From NCBI GenBank assembly GCA_964651445.1, contig CAZYYW010000036.1, forward strand, positions 1 through 20,556: a DNA stretch of 20,556 nt, given 5' to 3'. The notes beneath the pieces were generated by a model. That model worked only from the letters and a program-made list of their open reading frames with translations. It was not told the origin of the DNA and searched no databases. A program made the position numbers and the translations under genes. This stretch comes from GCA-2746365 sp964651445. GTDB lineage: Bacteria > Pseudomonadota > Gammaproteobacteria > SZUA-229. Positions 14,081 through 20,556 of this stretch are shown here, in pieces (the stretch's first letter is position 1; every line of letters begins with the position of its first letter).

Positions 14081-15118
14081 TTAATTTTTTCTGGTATCCA
14101 GTGCTTCACGCAATGCCTCACCTATAAAAATCAGTAACATTAGTGTGCCTACCAGCACAATAAAAGCACTTAATGATAACCACCATGCTTCGATATTTTC
14201 TTTTCCCTGTGCCAATAATTCACCTAAACTAGGTGTTGTTGGTGGCACACCCAAACCGAGAAAATCCAGACTGGTTAACGCTAGGATTGCACCACTGATT
14301 CTGAAGGGTAAAAAAGTTATTACTGGCGTCATACTATTGGGCAATAAATGCCGACTCATAATGGCAAAATCACTTACGCCCATAGCTCTGGCAGAGCGCA
14401 CATAATCAAGATTTCTGCCACGCAAAAATTCAGCGCGGACATAATCGGACAAGCCCATCCAGCCAAACAGGGATAGTAAAATCATTAATAGCCAAATACT
14501 CGGTTGAAAAATCGATGCGAAAATAATGAGCAAATACAATTCTGGCATAGAAGACCAGACTTCGATAAAACGCTGCATGATTAAATCTAGCTTGCCGGAA
14601 AAATAACCCTGTACTGCGCCGGCAATAATTCCGATAACCACGCCAATGGTCATCAATGCCAGTGCAAACCACACTGAAATTCTAAAACCATAAATCACTC
14701 GCGCCAGTACATCACGACCACGGTCATCTGTGCCGAACAGATTTTGTGCCGAGGGTGCTGCAGGATTAGGCAGATCGCTCTTAAAATTAATCGTATTATG
14801 ATTATAAGGATTCAACGGCATAATTATCCAGTTGCCGTCCTGCGTCAATTGTTGAAGCACGAAGGGATCGGTGTAATCAGCCTCGGTTTCAAAGTCTCCA
14901 CCAAAGGTTGTTTCAGGATATGCATTGACCACAGGGAAAAAATAATCGCCCTCAAAATAAACAATTAACGGCTTATCATTCGACAGTACTTCAGCAAAAA
15001 AACACAACACAAATAGAATGCTAAAAATCCATAAGCTAATATAGCCACGACGATTTGTTTTAAAACGCAACCATGCACGCTGCCCCGGCGAAAAACTTTG
15101 TGTTGAGAGTGCATTCAT
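14081..15118 (-). CDS. yejE: Peptide ABC transporter permease YejE
   Basis: YejE is an inner-membrane permease of the OppC/DppC type. The 345-residue protein has an N-terminal hydrophobic segment (about 28-46) followed by a periplasmic stretch, the family motif LFGTDDRGRDVLARVIYG at 127-144, several membrane helices, and the cytoplasmic coupling (EAA) loop YVRSARAMGVSD at 239-250. The C-terminal helices contain DFLGLGVPPTTPSLGELLAQG. The roughly 80-residue insert before the GTDDRGRD motif is typical of the YejE branch. Its ATG overlaps the yejB stop by four bases (ATGA), so the two permeases are translationally coupled. Confidence 0.94.
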   Translation of the reverse strand: MNALSTQSFSPGQRAWLRFKTNRRGYISLWIFSILFVLCFFAEVLSNDKPLIVYFEGDYFFPVVNAYPETTFGGDFETEADYTDPFVLQQLTQDGNWIIMPLNPYNHNTINFKSDLPNPAAPSAQNLFGTDDRGRDVLARVIYGFRISVWFALALMTIGVVIGIIAGAVQGYFSGKLDLIMQRFIEVWSSMPELYLLIIFASIFQPSIWLLMILLSLFGWMGLSDYVRAEFLRGRNLDYVRSARAMGVSDFAIMSRHLLPNSMTPVITFLPFRISGAILALTSLDFLGLGVPPTTPSLGELLAQGKENIEAWWLSLSAFIVLVGTLMLLIFIGEALREALDTRKN

Positions 15119-16173
15119 TTTCCGTTGTCCACCGAATCAAAATTAATACGTGGGTCAATCATCACGTAACTTATATCGGCAAGTAATTTTGCAAACAAGC
15201 CCAATAAAGTAAACATATATAAGGTGCCCAGCACTACCGGATAATCGCGTTTTAATACAGACTCATAGGCAAGCAGACCCAATCCATCCAGCGAGAAAAT
15301 AGTTTCGATCAGTAAGCTGCCGGTAAAGAAGGCACCGATAAAGGCGGCGGGAAAACCTGTAATCAATGGGATAATCGCGTTTCGAAAAACATGGCGATAC
15401 AAAATTGCAGAATCGGTTAAACCTTTTGCTTTTGCGGTTAACACATACTGTTTACGGATTTCTTCGATAAAACTATTTTTAGTCAGCATGGTCATCACCG
15501 CAAAACTGCCGATAACCGATGCGGTGATCGGCAACACCATATGCCACAAATAATCCAGTATCTGTTTATGCCAGGGCAATGTGTCCCAGTTGTCAGATAC
15601 TATGCCCCGCAATGGGAAAATATCAAAGAAGCTACCACCACCAAAAAATACCAGCAAGGTAATGCCCAAGACAAAACCTGGTATCGCATAACCGATGAGT
15701 ATCAAGGTACTGGTAACGACATCAAAAGTACTGCCATCACGAATAGCTTTGGCAATGCCCAGTGGTATACAGGTAGAATAGACAATTAAAAAGCTCCACA
15801 CACCGAGGCTAATTGAAACCGGCAGCTTCGATACAACCAGTTCCATCACTGATTCGTTATGAAAATAACTGTCGCCGAAATCAAATGTTATGTAGTTTTT
15901 CATCATCAGAAAAAATCGCTCATGCACGGGTTTGTCAAAACCGTATAACACGCGTATTTCTTCAATGTGTTCTTCATCAAGCCCAGTAGCACCACGGTAT
16001 AAGCCGCTGGTTCCGCTGCTCGCCTCGCCGACACCACTTTGTCCTTCGAGTTGGCTGATCAGCTGTTCAACCGGCCCACCGGGAACAAATTGCGTTACTG
16101 CAAATGTAATTAACATGACACCAAATAATGTTGGAATCATTAATAACAAACGTTTTAAAATATATGAAAACAT
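15115..16173 (-). CDS. yejB: Peptide ABC transporter permease YejB
   Basis: YejB is the OppB/DppB-type inner-membrane permease that pairs with YejE. The protein (352 residues) starts MFSYILKRLLLMIPTLFGVM, a classical first helix for this family, with FVPGGPVEQL just after it. A Gly/Ser-rich segment of about 43-62 lies in the periplasmic loop. The EAA loop YVLTAKAKGL is at 243-252, followed by FRNAIIPLITG, and the C-terminus carries SYVMIDPRINF. It overlaps yejE by four bases. The 70-base gap to yejA is very AT-rich with repeated TTTTAA tracts and no clear hairpin. Confidence 0.94.
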   Translation of the reverse strand: MFSYILKRLLLMIPTLFGVMLITFAVTQFVPGGPVEQLISQLEGQSGVGEASSGTSGLYRGATGLDEEHIEEIRVLYGFDKPVHERFFLMMKNYITFDFGDSYFHNESVMELVVSKLPVSISLGVWSFLIVYSTCIPLGIAKAIRDGSTFDVVTSTLILIGYAIPGFVLGITLLVFFGGGSFFDIFPLRGIVSDNWDTLPWHKQILDYLWHMVLPITASVIGSFAVMTMLTKNSFIEEIRKQYVLTAKAKGLTDSAILYRHVFRNAIIPLITGFPAAFIGAFFTGSLLIETIFSLDGLGLLAYESVLKRDYPVVLGTLYMFTLLGLFAKLLADISYVMIDPRINFDSVDNGK

Positions 16174-16243
16174 AAAGTCGCGTTTTAATTTTTAACTTTT
16201 AATTTTAGTATTTAATGTTCTAGGTTTTATCATTCTGATCGTA

Positions 16244-18058
16244 TTATTCATCGTCCTTTATCCACCACGCTTTTAATAACCAGGTGATGGGATCATAATA
16301 CAGGGGCTTGTTTTTTGGGATACCAAATTTATTCCAGTAAGCCACACGATGCATATCAATATACCAATTAGGCACCAAATATTCGCCGTATAATAATACC
16401 CTGTCCAGCGCACGTGAGGCGATGATCACATGCTCTCGATCTTTTGCCTGTATAATTTCCTGTACCAGCGCATCCACTACATCATCTCTAACGCCCGGCG
16501 CATTTCTCGACCCCCTTATTTCGGCTGAGTCAGAATGAAACATATTCATTAATTCATTGCCCGGTGAAACCGATGACGGAAAGTTAAATACCACCATGTC
16601 AAACGCAAAGGTGTCCATCCTGCGTTTATATAGTGATGTGTCCACTTTACGGTAGCTGGTTTCAATGCCCAGCTTTTTCAAATTATGTGCATAAGGCGCA
16701 ACGATGCGATAAAAACCACCTTGCACTAACATCACGTCCAACTTAAAAACATGACCTTTGGCATTTTTAAGCACACCATCTTGCACTGTCCAGCCGGCTT
16801 CTGCCAATAAATCGCGCGCCTCAATCAGATTTTTACGCAGACTGTAGGGCGCGAGTGTGGTTGCCGGTTTCCATTGTCGGGTAAAGACTTCGGCGGGCAA
16901 CTGCTCACGAAATTTTTCCAGTAGCGCGAGTTCTTTACCTTCTGGTAAACCTTTTGCGGCTAATTCACTATTACTAAAGTAACTGTATGCACGCACATAT
17001 TGGTTATAAAATAGTTTGGCATTGGCCCACTCAAAATCATAAGCCAATGCTAATGCTCGCCTGACCCGAACATCACTAAATTTGTCACGCCGTGTATTAA
17101 AAACAAAACCTTGCATACCCGCATTATTGCTATGACTAAGCTCAGTTTTTATGATGTTACCAGAATCGTATTGCGAACCTCGATGTGATCGCGCCCAGCG
17201 TTTTGAATAATTTTCAAAGAAAAAATCAAACTCCCCTGCCTTAAAAGCTTCTAATGCAATAGTCGAATCTTTGTAATATTTATAAGTAACACGGTCATAA
17301 TTAAACATGCCTTTTCGCACCGGTAAATCACGCGCCCAGTAATCAGGATTTTTTACATAATTGATTGATTTTCCACGCTTAGATTTTTCAATGACATAAG
17401 GGCCACTGGCTATTGGGTTTACATCGCCGGTTTCTTCAAAGGGCAAATCACCGGCCCATGCTTTTGAAAAAATTGGGATTTCACCAATGATCATATGCAG
17501 TTCACGATTTAGTTTTTTAAAGTCAAAGCGTACGGTTGTTTCATTAATGACCGTTGCTGACTTTACATCGCCAAAATAAACTCTAAATTGCGGATGCGCG
17601 GCGGTACTCATCAAGGTATCAAAGGAGTATTTAATATCGACTGCGGTAATTTTTTGACCATCGGAAAATCGTGCCAACGGATGGAGATGAAAGGTCACAG
17701 AAAGCCTGTCATCTGACAGGTAAAAATCATTGGCGATGAGCCCATAAACGCTGAAGGGTTCATCCAGGCTTTTTTCTAACAGACTCTCGAATACCAAGGT
17801 ACCCAGTCCACCGGCAGAAATACCTTTTAGCAAATACGGGTTGAGGCTATCGAAAGTGCCCAAGCCCATCAATGTTAGATGCCCCTGCTTTGGTGCGTCA
17901 GGATTGACATAATCAAAGTGCAAAAAATTCGTTGCATACTTTGGTTCATAACCCATACCCATCGCTGCTACAGCCAGCGCATTGATTGGCAAAAGGAATA
18001 ATACCAGGCTGAAAAACTTATATTTGATGTGGCTTAATCGGTTCAACATTTGCGGCAT
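16244..18058 (-). CDS. yejA: Extracellular peptide-binding protein YejA (SBP family 5)
   Basis: YejA is the periplasmic receptor that delivers peptides to YejBE. At 604 residues it has the usual YejA length. The N-terminus has basic residues, a hydrophobic core at about 15-30 and a likely signal cleavage after NALA near residue 29. The mature start, GYEPKYATNFLHFDYVNPDA then PKQGHLTLMGLGTFDSLNPY, is the YejA signature; the rest follows the SBP_bac_5 pattern (IKYSFDTLMS, FVFNTRRDKFSDVRVRRALALAYDF). No lipobox is present, so it is soluble in the periplasm. It is the first gene of yejABEF and is divergent from fabI. No strong Shine-Dalgarno is seen before the ATG at 18058; Met4 is an alternative start. 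Confidence 0.94.
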   Translation of the reverse strand: MPQMLNRLSHIKYKFFSLVLFLLPINALAVAAMGMGYEPKYATNFLHFDYVNPDAPKQGHLTLMGLGTFDSLNPYLLKGISAGGLGTLVFESLLEKSLDEPFSVYGLIANDFYLSDDRLSVTFHLHPLARFSDGQKITAVDIKYSFDTLMSTAAHPQFRVYFGDVKSATVINETTVRFDFKKLNRELHMIIGEIPIFSKAWAGDLPFEETGDVNPIASGPYVIEKSKRGKSINYVKNPDYWARDLPVRKGMFNYDRVTYKYYKDSTIALEAFKAGEFDFFFENYSKRWARSHRGSQYDSGNIIKTELSHSNNAGMQGFVFNTRRDKFSDVRVRRALALAYDFEWANAKLFYNQYVRAYSYFSNSELAAKGLPEGKELALLEKFREQLPAEVFTRQWKPATTLAPYSLRKNLIEARDLLAEAGWTVQDGVLKNAKGHVFKLDVMLVQGGFYRIVAPYAHNLKKLGIETSYRKVDTSLYKRRMDTFAFDMVVFNFPSSVSPGNELMNMFHSDSAEIRGSRNAPGVRDDVVDALVQEIIQAKDREHVIIASRALDRVLLYGEYLVPNWYIDMHRVAYWNKFGIPKNKPLYYDPITWLLKAWWIKDDE

Positions 18059-18246
18059 GCGGCATTATTGTTATTTTTCATTATTGCGGGTGGCGTAGGA
18101 TTGTTGATAACTGACACATCTCTACGGTAATAGTTGCATCCATGACTTGCATTTACGGGTAAAATCCGCCTAACATGTGGCAACTGAGTTTACAGTACTG
18201 ATCCGCCACTAGCCAACCGTTGCGGGTTAACAATAATAAAATAAAT

Positions 18247-18254
18247 AAGAGAGG
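18247..18254 (+). promoter_or_regulatory. Ribosome-binding site of fabI
   Basis: AAGAGAGG lies five bases before the ATG at 18260 and is the clearest Shine-Dalgarno of the window. It fixes the start of fabI. Confidence 0.7.
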
Positions 18255-18259
18255 CTGAC

Positions 18260-19054
18260 ATGGGTTTTTTAACAGGTAAACGAGTGCTGATTTTTGGCGT
18301 AGCAAGTAACCGTTCCATTGCCTGGGGCATAGCACAAGCAATGCATCGTGAAGGCGCTGAACTGGCCTTTGCCTATCAGGGCGAAAGCCTAAAAGAGCGC
18401 GTCGAAAAACTCGCGGGGCAATGTGATTCTGACATCGTGGTGCCTTGTAACGTGGAAGATGATGAGCAAATCGAAGCGGTTTTCGAGCACTTGGACGACT
18501 ACTGGGACAGTCTCGATATTATCGTGCACTCAGTCGCTTTTGCACCCAGAGAAATGCTGGAAGGTGATTATCTGGACAATATTACACGTACCGGCTTCAA
18601 CACCGCGCACGACATCAGTTCCTATAGCCTTGCCGCTATCGCAAAAGCCGGCCGTCACATGATGCAAAATCGTGAGGATGCTGCCATCATTACCATGAGC
18701 TATCTCGGCGCCGTGCGTGCCTTCCCCGGTTACAATGTTATGGGCCTGGCGAAAGCAAGCCTGGAAGCCAATGTACGTTATCTGGCACATTCATTAGGGC
18801 CTGAAGGCATACGTGTTAACGCTATATCAGCAGGCCCCATTAAAACACTGGCAGCAAAGGGCATTACCGGTTTCAGCAAAATCATTAAGCACGTTGAACA
18901 AAGTTCACCACTGCGGCGCAATGTGAGCATTGACGAAGTCGGCAACGCCTCCGCCTTTCTCTGCTCCAGTTTGGCCAGCGGTATTACTGGCGAAATTCTT
19001 TATGTTGATGCGGGCTATCACACGTCGGGTTTAATGGGTGATATTTCTGAATAA
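18260..19054 (+). CDS. fabI: Enoyl-[acyl-carrier-protein] reductase (NADH) FabI
   Basis: FabI catalyses the last reduction in each cycle of fatty acid elongation, using NADH on trans-2-enoyl-ACP. The 264-residue protein is a short-chain dehydrogenase with the FabI-type nucleotide motif GVASNRSIAWGIA at 14-26, the HSVAFAP loop at 90-96, SYLG with Tyr148, and the catalytic Tyr158 and Lys165 in YNVMGLAK. The C-terminal part has AGPIKTLAAKGITGF and ITGEILYVDAGYH, both family-specific. Residue 93 is Ala where E. coli FabI has Gly93, the triclosan-contact position. The gene stands alone between the divergent yejA and a downstream repeat. The start is supported by a good Shine-Dalgarno. Confidence 0.97.
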   Translation: MGFLTGKRVLIFGVASNRSIAWGIAQAMHREGAELAFAYQGESLKERVEKLAGQCDSDIVVPCNVEDDEQIEAVFEHLDDYWDSLDIIVHSVAFAPREMLEGDYLDNITRTGFNTAHDISSYSLAAIAKAGRHMMQNREDAAIITMSYLGAVRAFPGYNVMGLAKASLEANVRYLAHSLGPEGIRVNAISAGPIKTLAAKGITGFSKIIKHVEQSSPLRRNVSIDEVGNASAFLCSSLASGITGEILYVDAGYHTSGLMGDISE

Positions 19055-19080
19055 GAGAACGTTACCTTTATGCTTGCATT

Positions 19081-19108
19081 GTCACGCGCTTGTGTTGTCA
19101 CGCGCCTG
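19081..19108 (+). repeat. Tandem duplicate of GTCACGCGCYTG
   Basis: GTCACGCGCTTG (19081-19092) and GTCACGCGCCTG (19097-19108) are near-identical 12-mers with a 16-base period. The second copy is the outer edge of the palindromic element that follows, which suggests a local duplication of its end. Confidence 0.5.
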
Positions 19109-19233
19109 CGTGGCAACGTATACGACTCTGCACATGATATAAGCTTCCAGATAAATCTAATGCCCTGCAGACAGCTTGCAGCAAGATACCACCATGCTCC
19201 TTTACCGACCATATGCGTACCCACGCAAGCGCG
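19101..19233. repeat. Diverged palindromic repeat related to the 3117-3207 element
   Basis: The left arm (19101-19124, core CTGCGTGGCAACGTATACG) is an inverted match of the right arm (19210-19233, core CGTACCCACGCAAGCGCG) at about 19 of 24 positions. The core TGCGTGG.AACG.ATAC is shared with the inner arms of the 3117-3207 element, so both probably belong to one repeat family. The middle 85 bases are not shared and hold no ORF. The right arm ends 11 bases before the symporter start codon, so the element forms most of that gene's 5' leader. Confidence 0.55.
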
Positions 19234-19244
19234 ATAGATAACTT

Positions 19245-20556
19245 ATGAACAAAAACCCAATGAACTTAACCAATAAAGTGTTATTCGGTATGGCCTTCGG
19301 TATTGCTGTTGGCTTATTTTTCAATCTGAGTGGTTTGAATGTTGCCGGCTCCTTCATCAACGAATACATCGTTAATGGATTATTTCATACCATCGGAAAA
19401 TTGTTTGTTAACGCGCTAAAAATGCTGGTTGTGCCTCTGGTATTTTTCTCACTCATTTGCGGCGTCTGCGGCATTGGCGATATAAAGACCCTGGGGCGTG
19501 TTGGTGGTAAATCGTTTGCCCTGTACATGCTCACCACGGCAGTTGCGATTACCGTCGCCATTACTGTTGCTGCTTTTACAGGCATTGGCAAAGGCATGAA
19601 CCAAACCACTGATGCAACCTTCACTGGTAAAGACGCGCCGCCTTTGACTGACGTGCTGATTAATATTATTCCAACCAACCCGATTAATGCTATGGCCAAT
19701 GGCGATATGCTGCAGCTTATTTTCTTTTCTATATTATTGGGCATTAGTATCTTAATGGTGGGAGCAAAGGCGCAAAAGGTCATTGAAAGTGCTGAAGTCG
19801 CTAATGAGATCATGATGAAAATGGTGGGCATTATCATGGCCGTAGCGCCTTATGCTGTTTTTGCTTTAATTGCAAAATCAATGGCCGACCTTGGTTTAGA
19901 TTTATTAGTGCAATTAGCCGGTTATGTGCTAGTGCTGGTTGGCGTACTTATGCTGCACTTATTCGTTACCTTGATGATTCTTTTAAAAGTTTTCTCAGGC
20001 TTGAGTCCTATCATATTCCTGCGCAAAATAAGAGGCGCTCAGATATTCGCATTCAGTACCGCCAGCTCTAATGCAACCATCCCCGTTACGTTGAGAACCG
20101 TCACTAAACGTATGGGGGTTAATAACTCTGTTGGTTCGTTCACTGTTCCTTTTGGCGCCACAATCAATATGGACGGCACCGCAATCATGCAAGGTGTTGC
20201 GACCGTCTTTATTGCCAATGTATACAATGTTGACCTTGGCATAGTCGGCTATCTCACCGTTATTTTAATGTCCGTACTGGCTTCAATTGGTACTGCAGGT
20301 GTACCTGGCGTGGGCTTGATTATGCTTTCCATGGTTTTCTATCAGGTAGGCTTGCCCATCGAAGGCATTGGTCTTATTCTAGGTGTTGATCGCTTGATGG
20401 ACATGATACGCACGGCGGTGAATGTATCGGGTGATGCCGTGGTATCGTCCATCGTTGCTAAAAGCGAAGGCAAGATGGATGTTGATGTATTTAATGATCC
20501 AGATGCTGGTGCCGTTGATAGCACTGAGCTTATGCATATTGATACGTCAACCAAAG
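19245..20556 (+). CDS. Sodium/proton:dicarboxylate (glutamate-type) symporter, 3' end cut by the window
   Basis: The frame opens at ATG 19245 (an in-frame TAA lies just upstream) and runs without a stop to the window end, giving 437 residues. It belongs to the DAACS family of inner-membrane carriers. Eight or so membrane helices are visible, with the re-entrant loop HP1 motif SSNATIPVT at 274-282, NMDGT at 308-312 in TM7, the HP2 stretch ASIGTAGVPGVG near 347-358 and the TM8 motif DRLMDMIRTAVNVSGD at 382-397. In archaeal GltPh the corresponding Arg binds the substrate side-chain carboxylate, so aspartate, glutamate or a C4-dicarboxylate is likely. The last 30 residues are acidic and hydrophilic, so the protein is probably close to its end. 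The choice between glutamate and dicarboxylate cannot be made here. No Shine-Dalgarno is evident. Confidence 0.92.
   Translation, partial: MNKNPMNLTNKVLFGMAFGIAVGLFFNLSGLNVAGSFINEYIVNGLFHTIGKLFVNALKMLVVPLVFFSLICGVCGIGDIKTLGRVGGKSFALYMLTTAVAITVAITVAAFTGIGKGMNQTTDATFTGKDAPPLTDVLINIIPTNPINAMANGDMLQLIFFSILLGISILMVGAKAQKVIESAEVANEIMMKMVGIIMAVAPYAVFALIAKSMADLGLDLLVQLAGYVLVLVGVLMLHLFVTLMILLKVFSGLSPIIFLRKIRGAQIFAFSTASSNATIPVTLRTVTKRMGVNNSVGSFTVPFGATINMDGTAIMQGVATVFIANVYNVDLGIVGYLTVILMSVLASIGTAGVPGVGLIMLSMVFYQVGLPIEGIGLILGVDRLMDMIRTAVNVSGDAVVSSIVAKSEGKMDVDVFNDPDAGAVDSTELMHIDTSTK

Noticed and set aside
19385..19837. Minus-strand 150-codon ORF
   Set aside because: It lies entirely inside the symporter gene on the opposite strand; the plus frame has clear DAACS motifs, so this is a shadow.

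Overview
The window looks like a chromosomal segment of a gammaproteobacterium with moderate G+C. The main evidence is the ftsK-lolA-rarA block in its usual gammaproteobacterial order, an EttA of the same 555-residue length as the E. coli protein, a complete yejABEF-type peptide transporter and a single-domain FabI. No rRNA, tRNA, CRISPR array or intact transposase was seen. The exact genus cannot be read from the sequence.

Layout. Bases 1-1111 (+) hold the 3' part of a surface or secreted protein with 35-residue Cys-rich repeats, two choice-of-anchor-D-like beta domains and a hydrophobic C-terminal tail. ettA follows (1244-2911, +). Bases 2912-3331 have no gene but carry two adjacent large palindromes and a 10-bp periodic stretch. 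A compact minus-strand cassette occupies 7217 down to 3332: a PilZ-like protein, a membrane-anchored SGNH hydrolase, a NodU/SxtI-type carbamoyltransferase fused to an SxtJ-like membrane domain, and a 50-residue DUF5989/SxtK-like membrane peptide. The last three genes overlap by 1-4 bases. Next come rarA, lolA and ftsK (8869-7523, 9629-8940, 11995-9650, all minus), then a gap at 12001-12397 holding an ftsK promoter and a probable broken remnant of an alanine dehydrogenase gene. The yejF, yejE, yejB and yejA genes (minus, transcribed A-B-E-F) fill 12398-18058. On the plus strand, fabI (18260-19054) is followed by a palindromic repeat related to the one at 3117-3207, and by a sodium:dicarboxylate/glutamate-type symporter gene that runs off the window end at base 20556.

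How the genes work together. Most are housekeeping: translation (EttA), chromosome segregation (FtsK), lipoprotein sorting (LolA), replication-fork repair (RarA), fatty acid synthesis (FabI), and peptide and dicarboxylate uptake. The part with least known biology is the PilZ / SGNH / carbamoyltransferase-SxtJ / DUF5989 cassette. It matches, gene for gene, the sxtI-J-K-L group of cyanobacterial saxitoxin clusters and similar sets in polysaccharide clusters, but here it stands alone with I and J fused and a PilZ-like gene in front. The inference is a membrane-associated carbamoyl-transfer module acting on an envelope or exported glycan or metabolite, possibly under c-di-GMP control. No saxitoxin pathway genes are present in the window.
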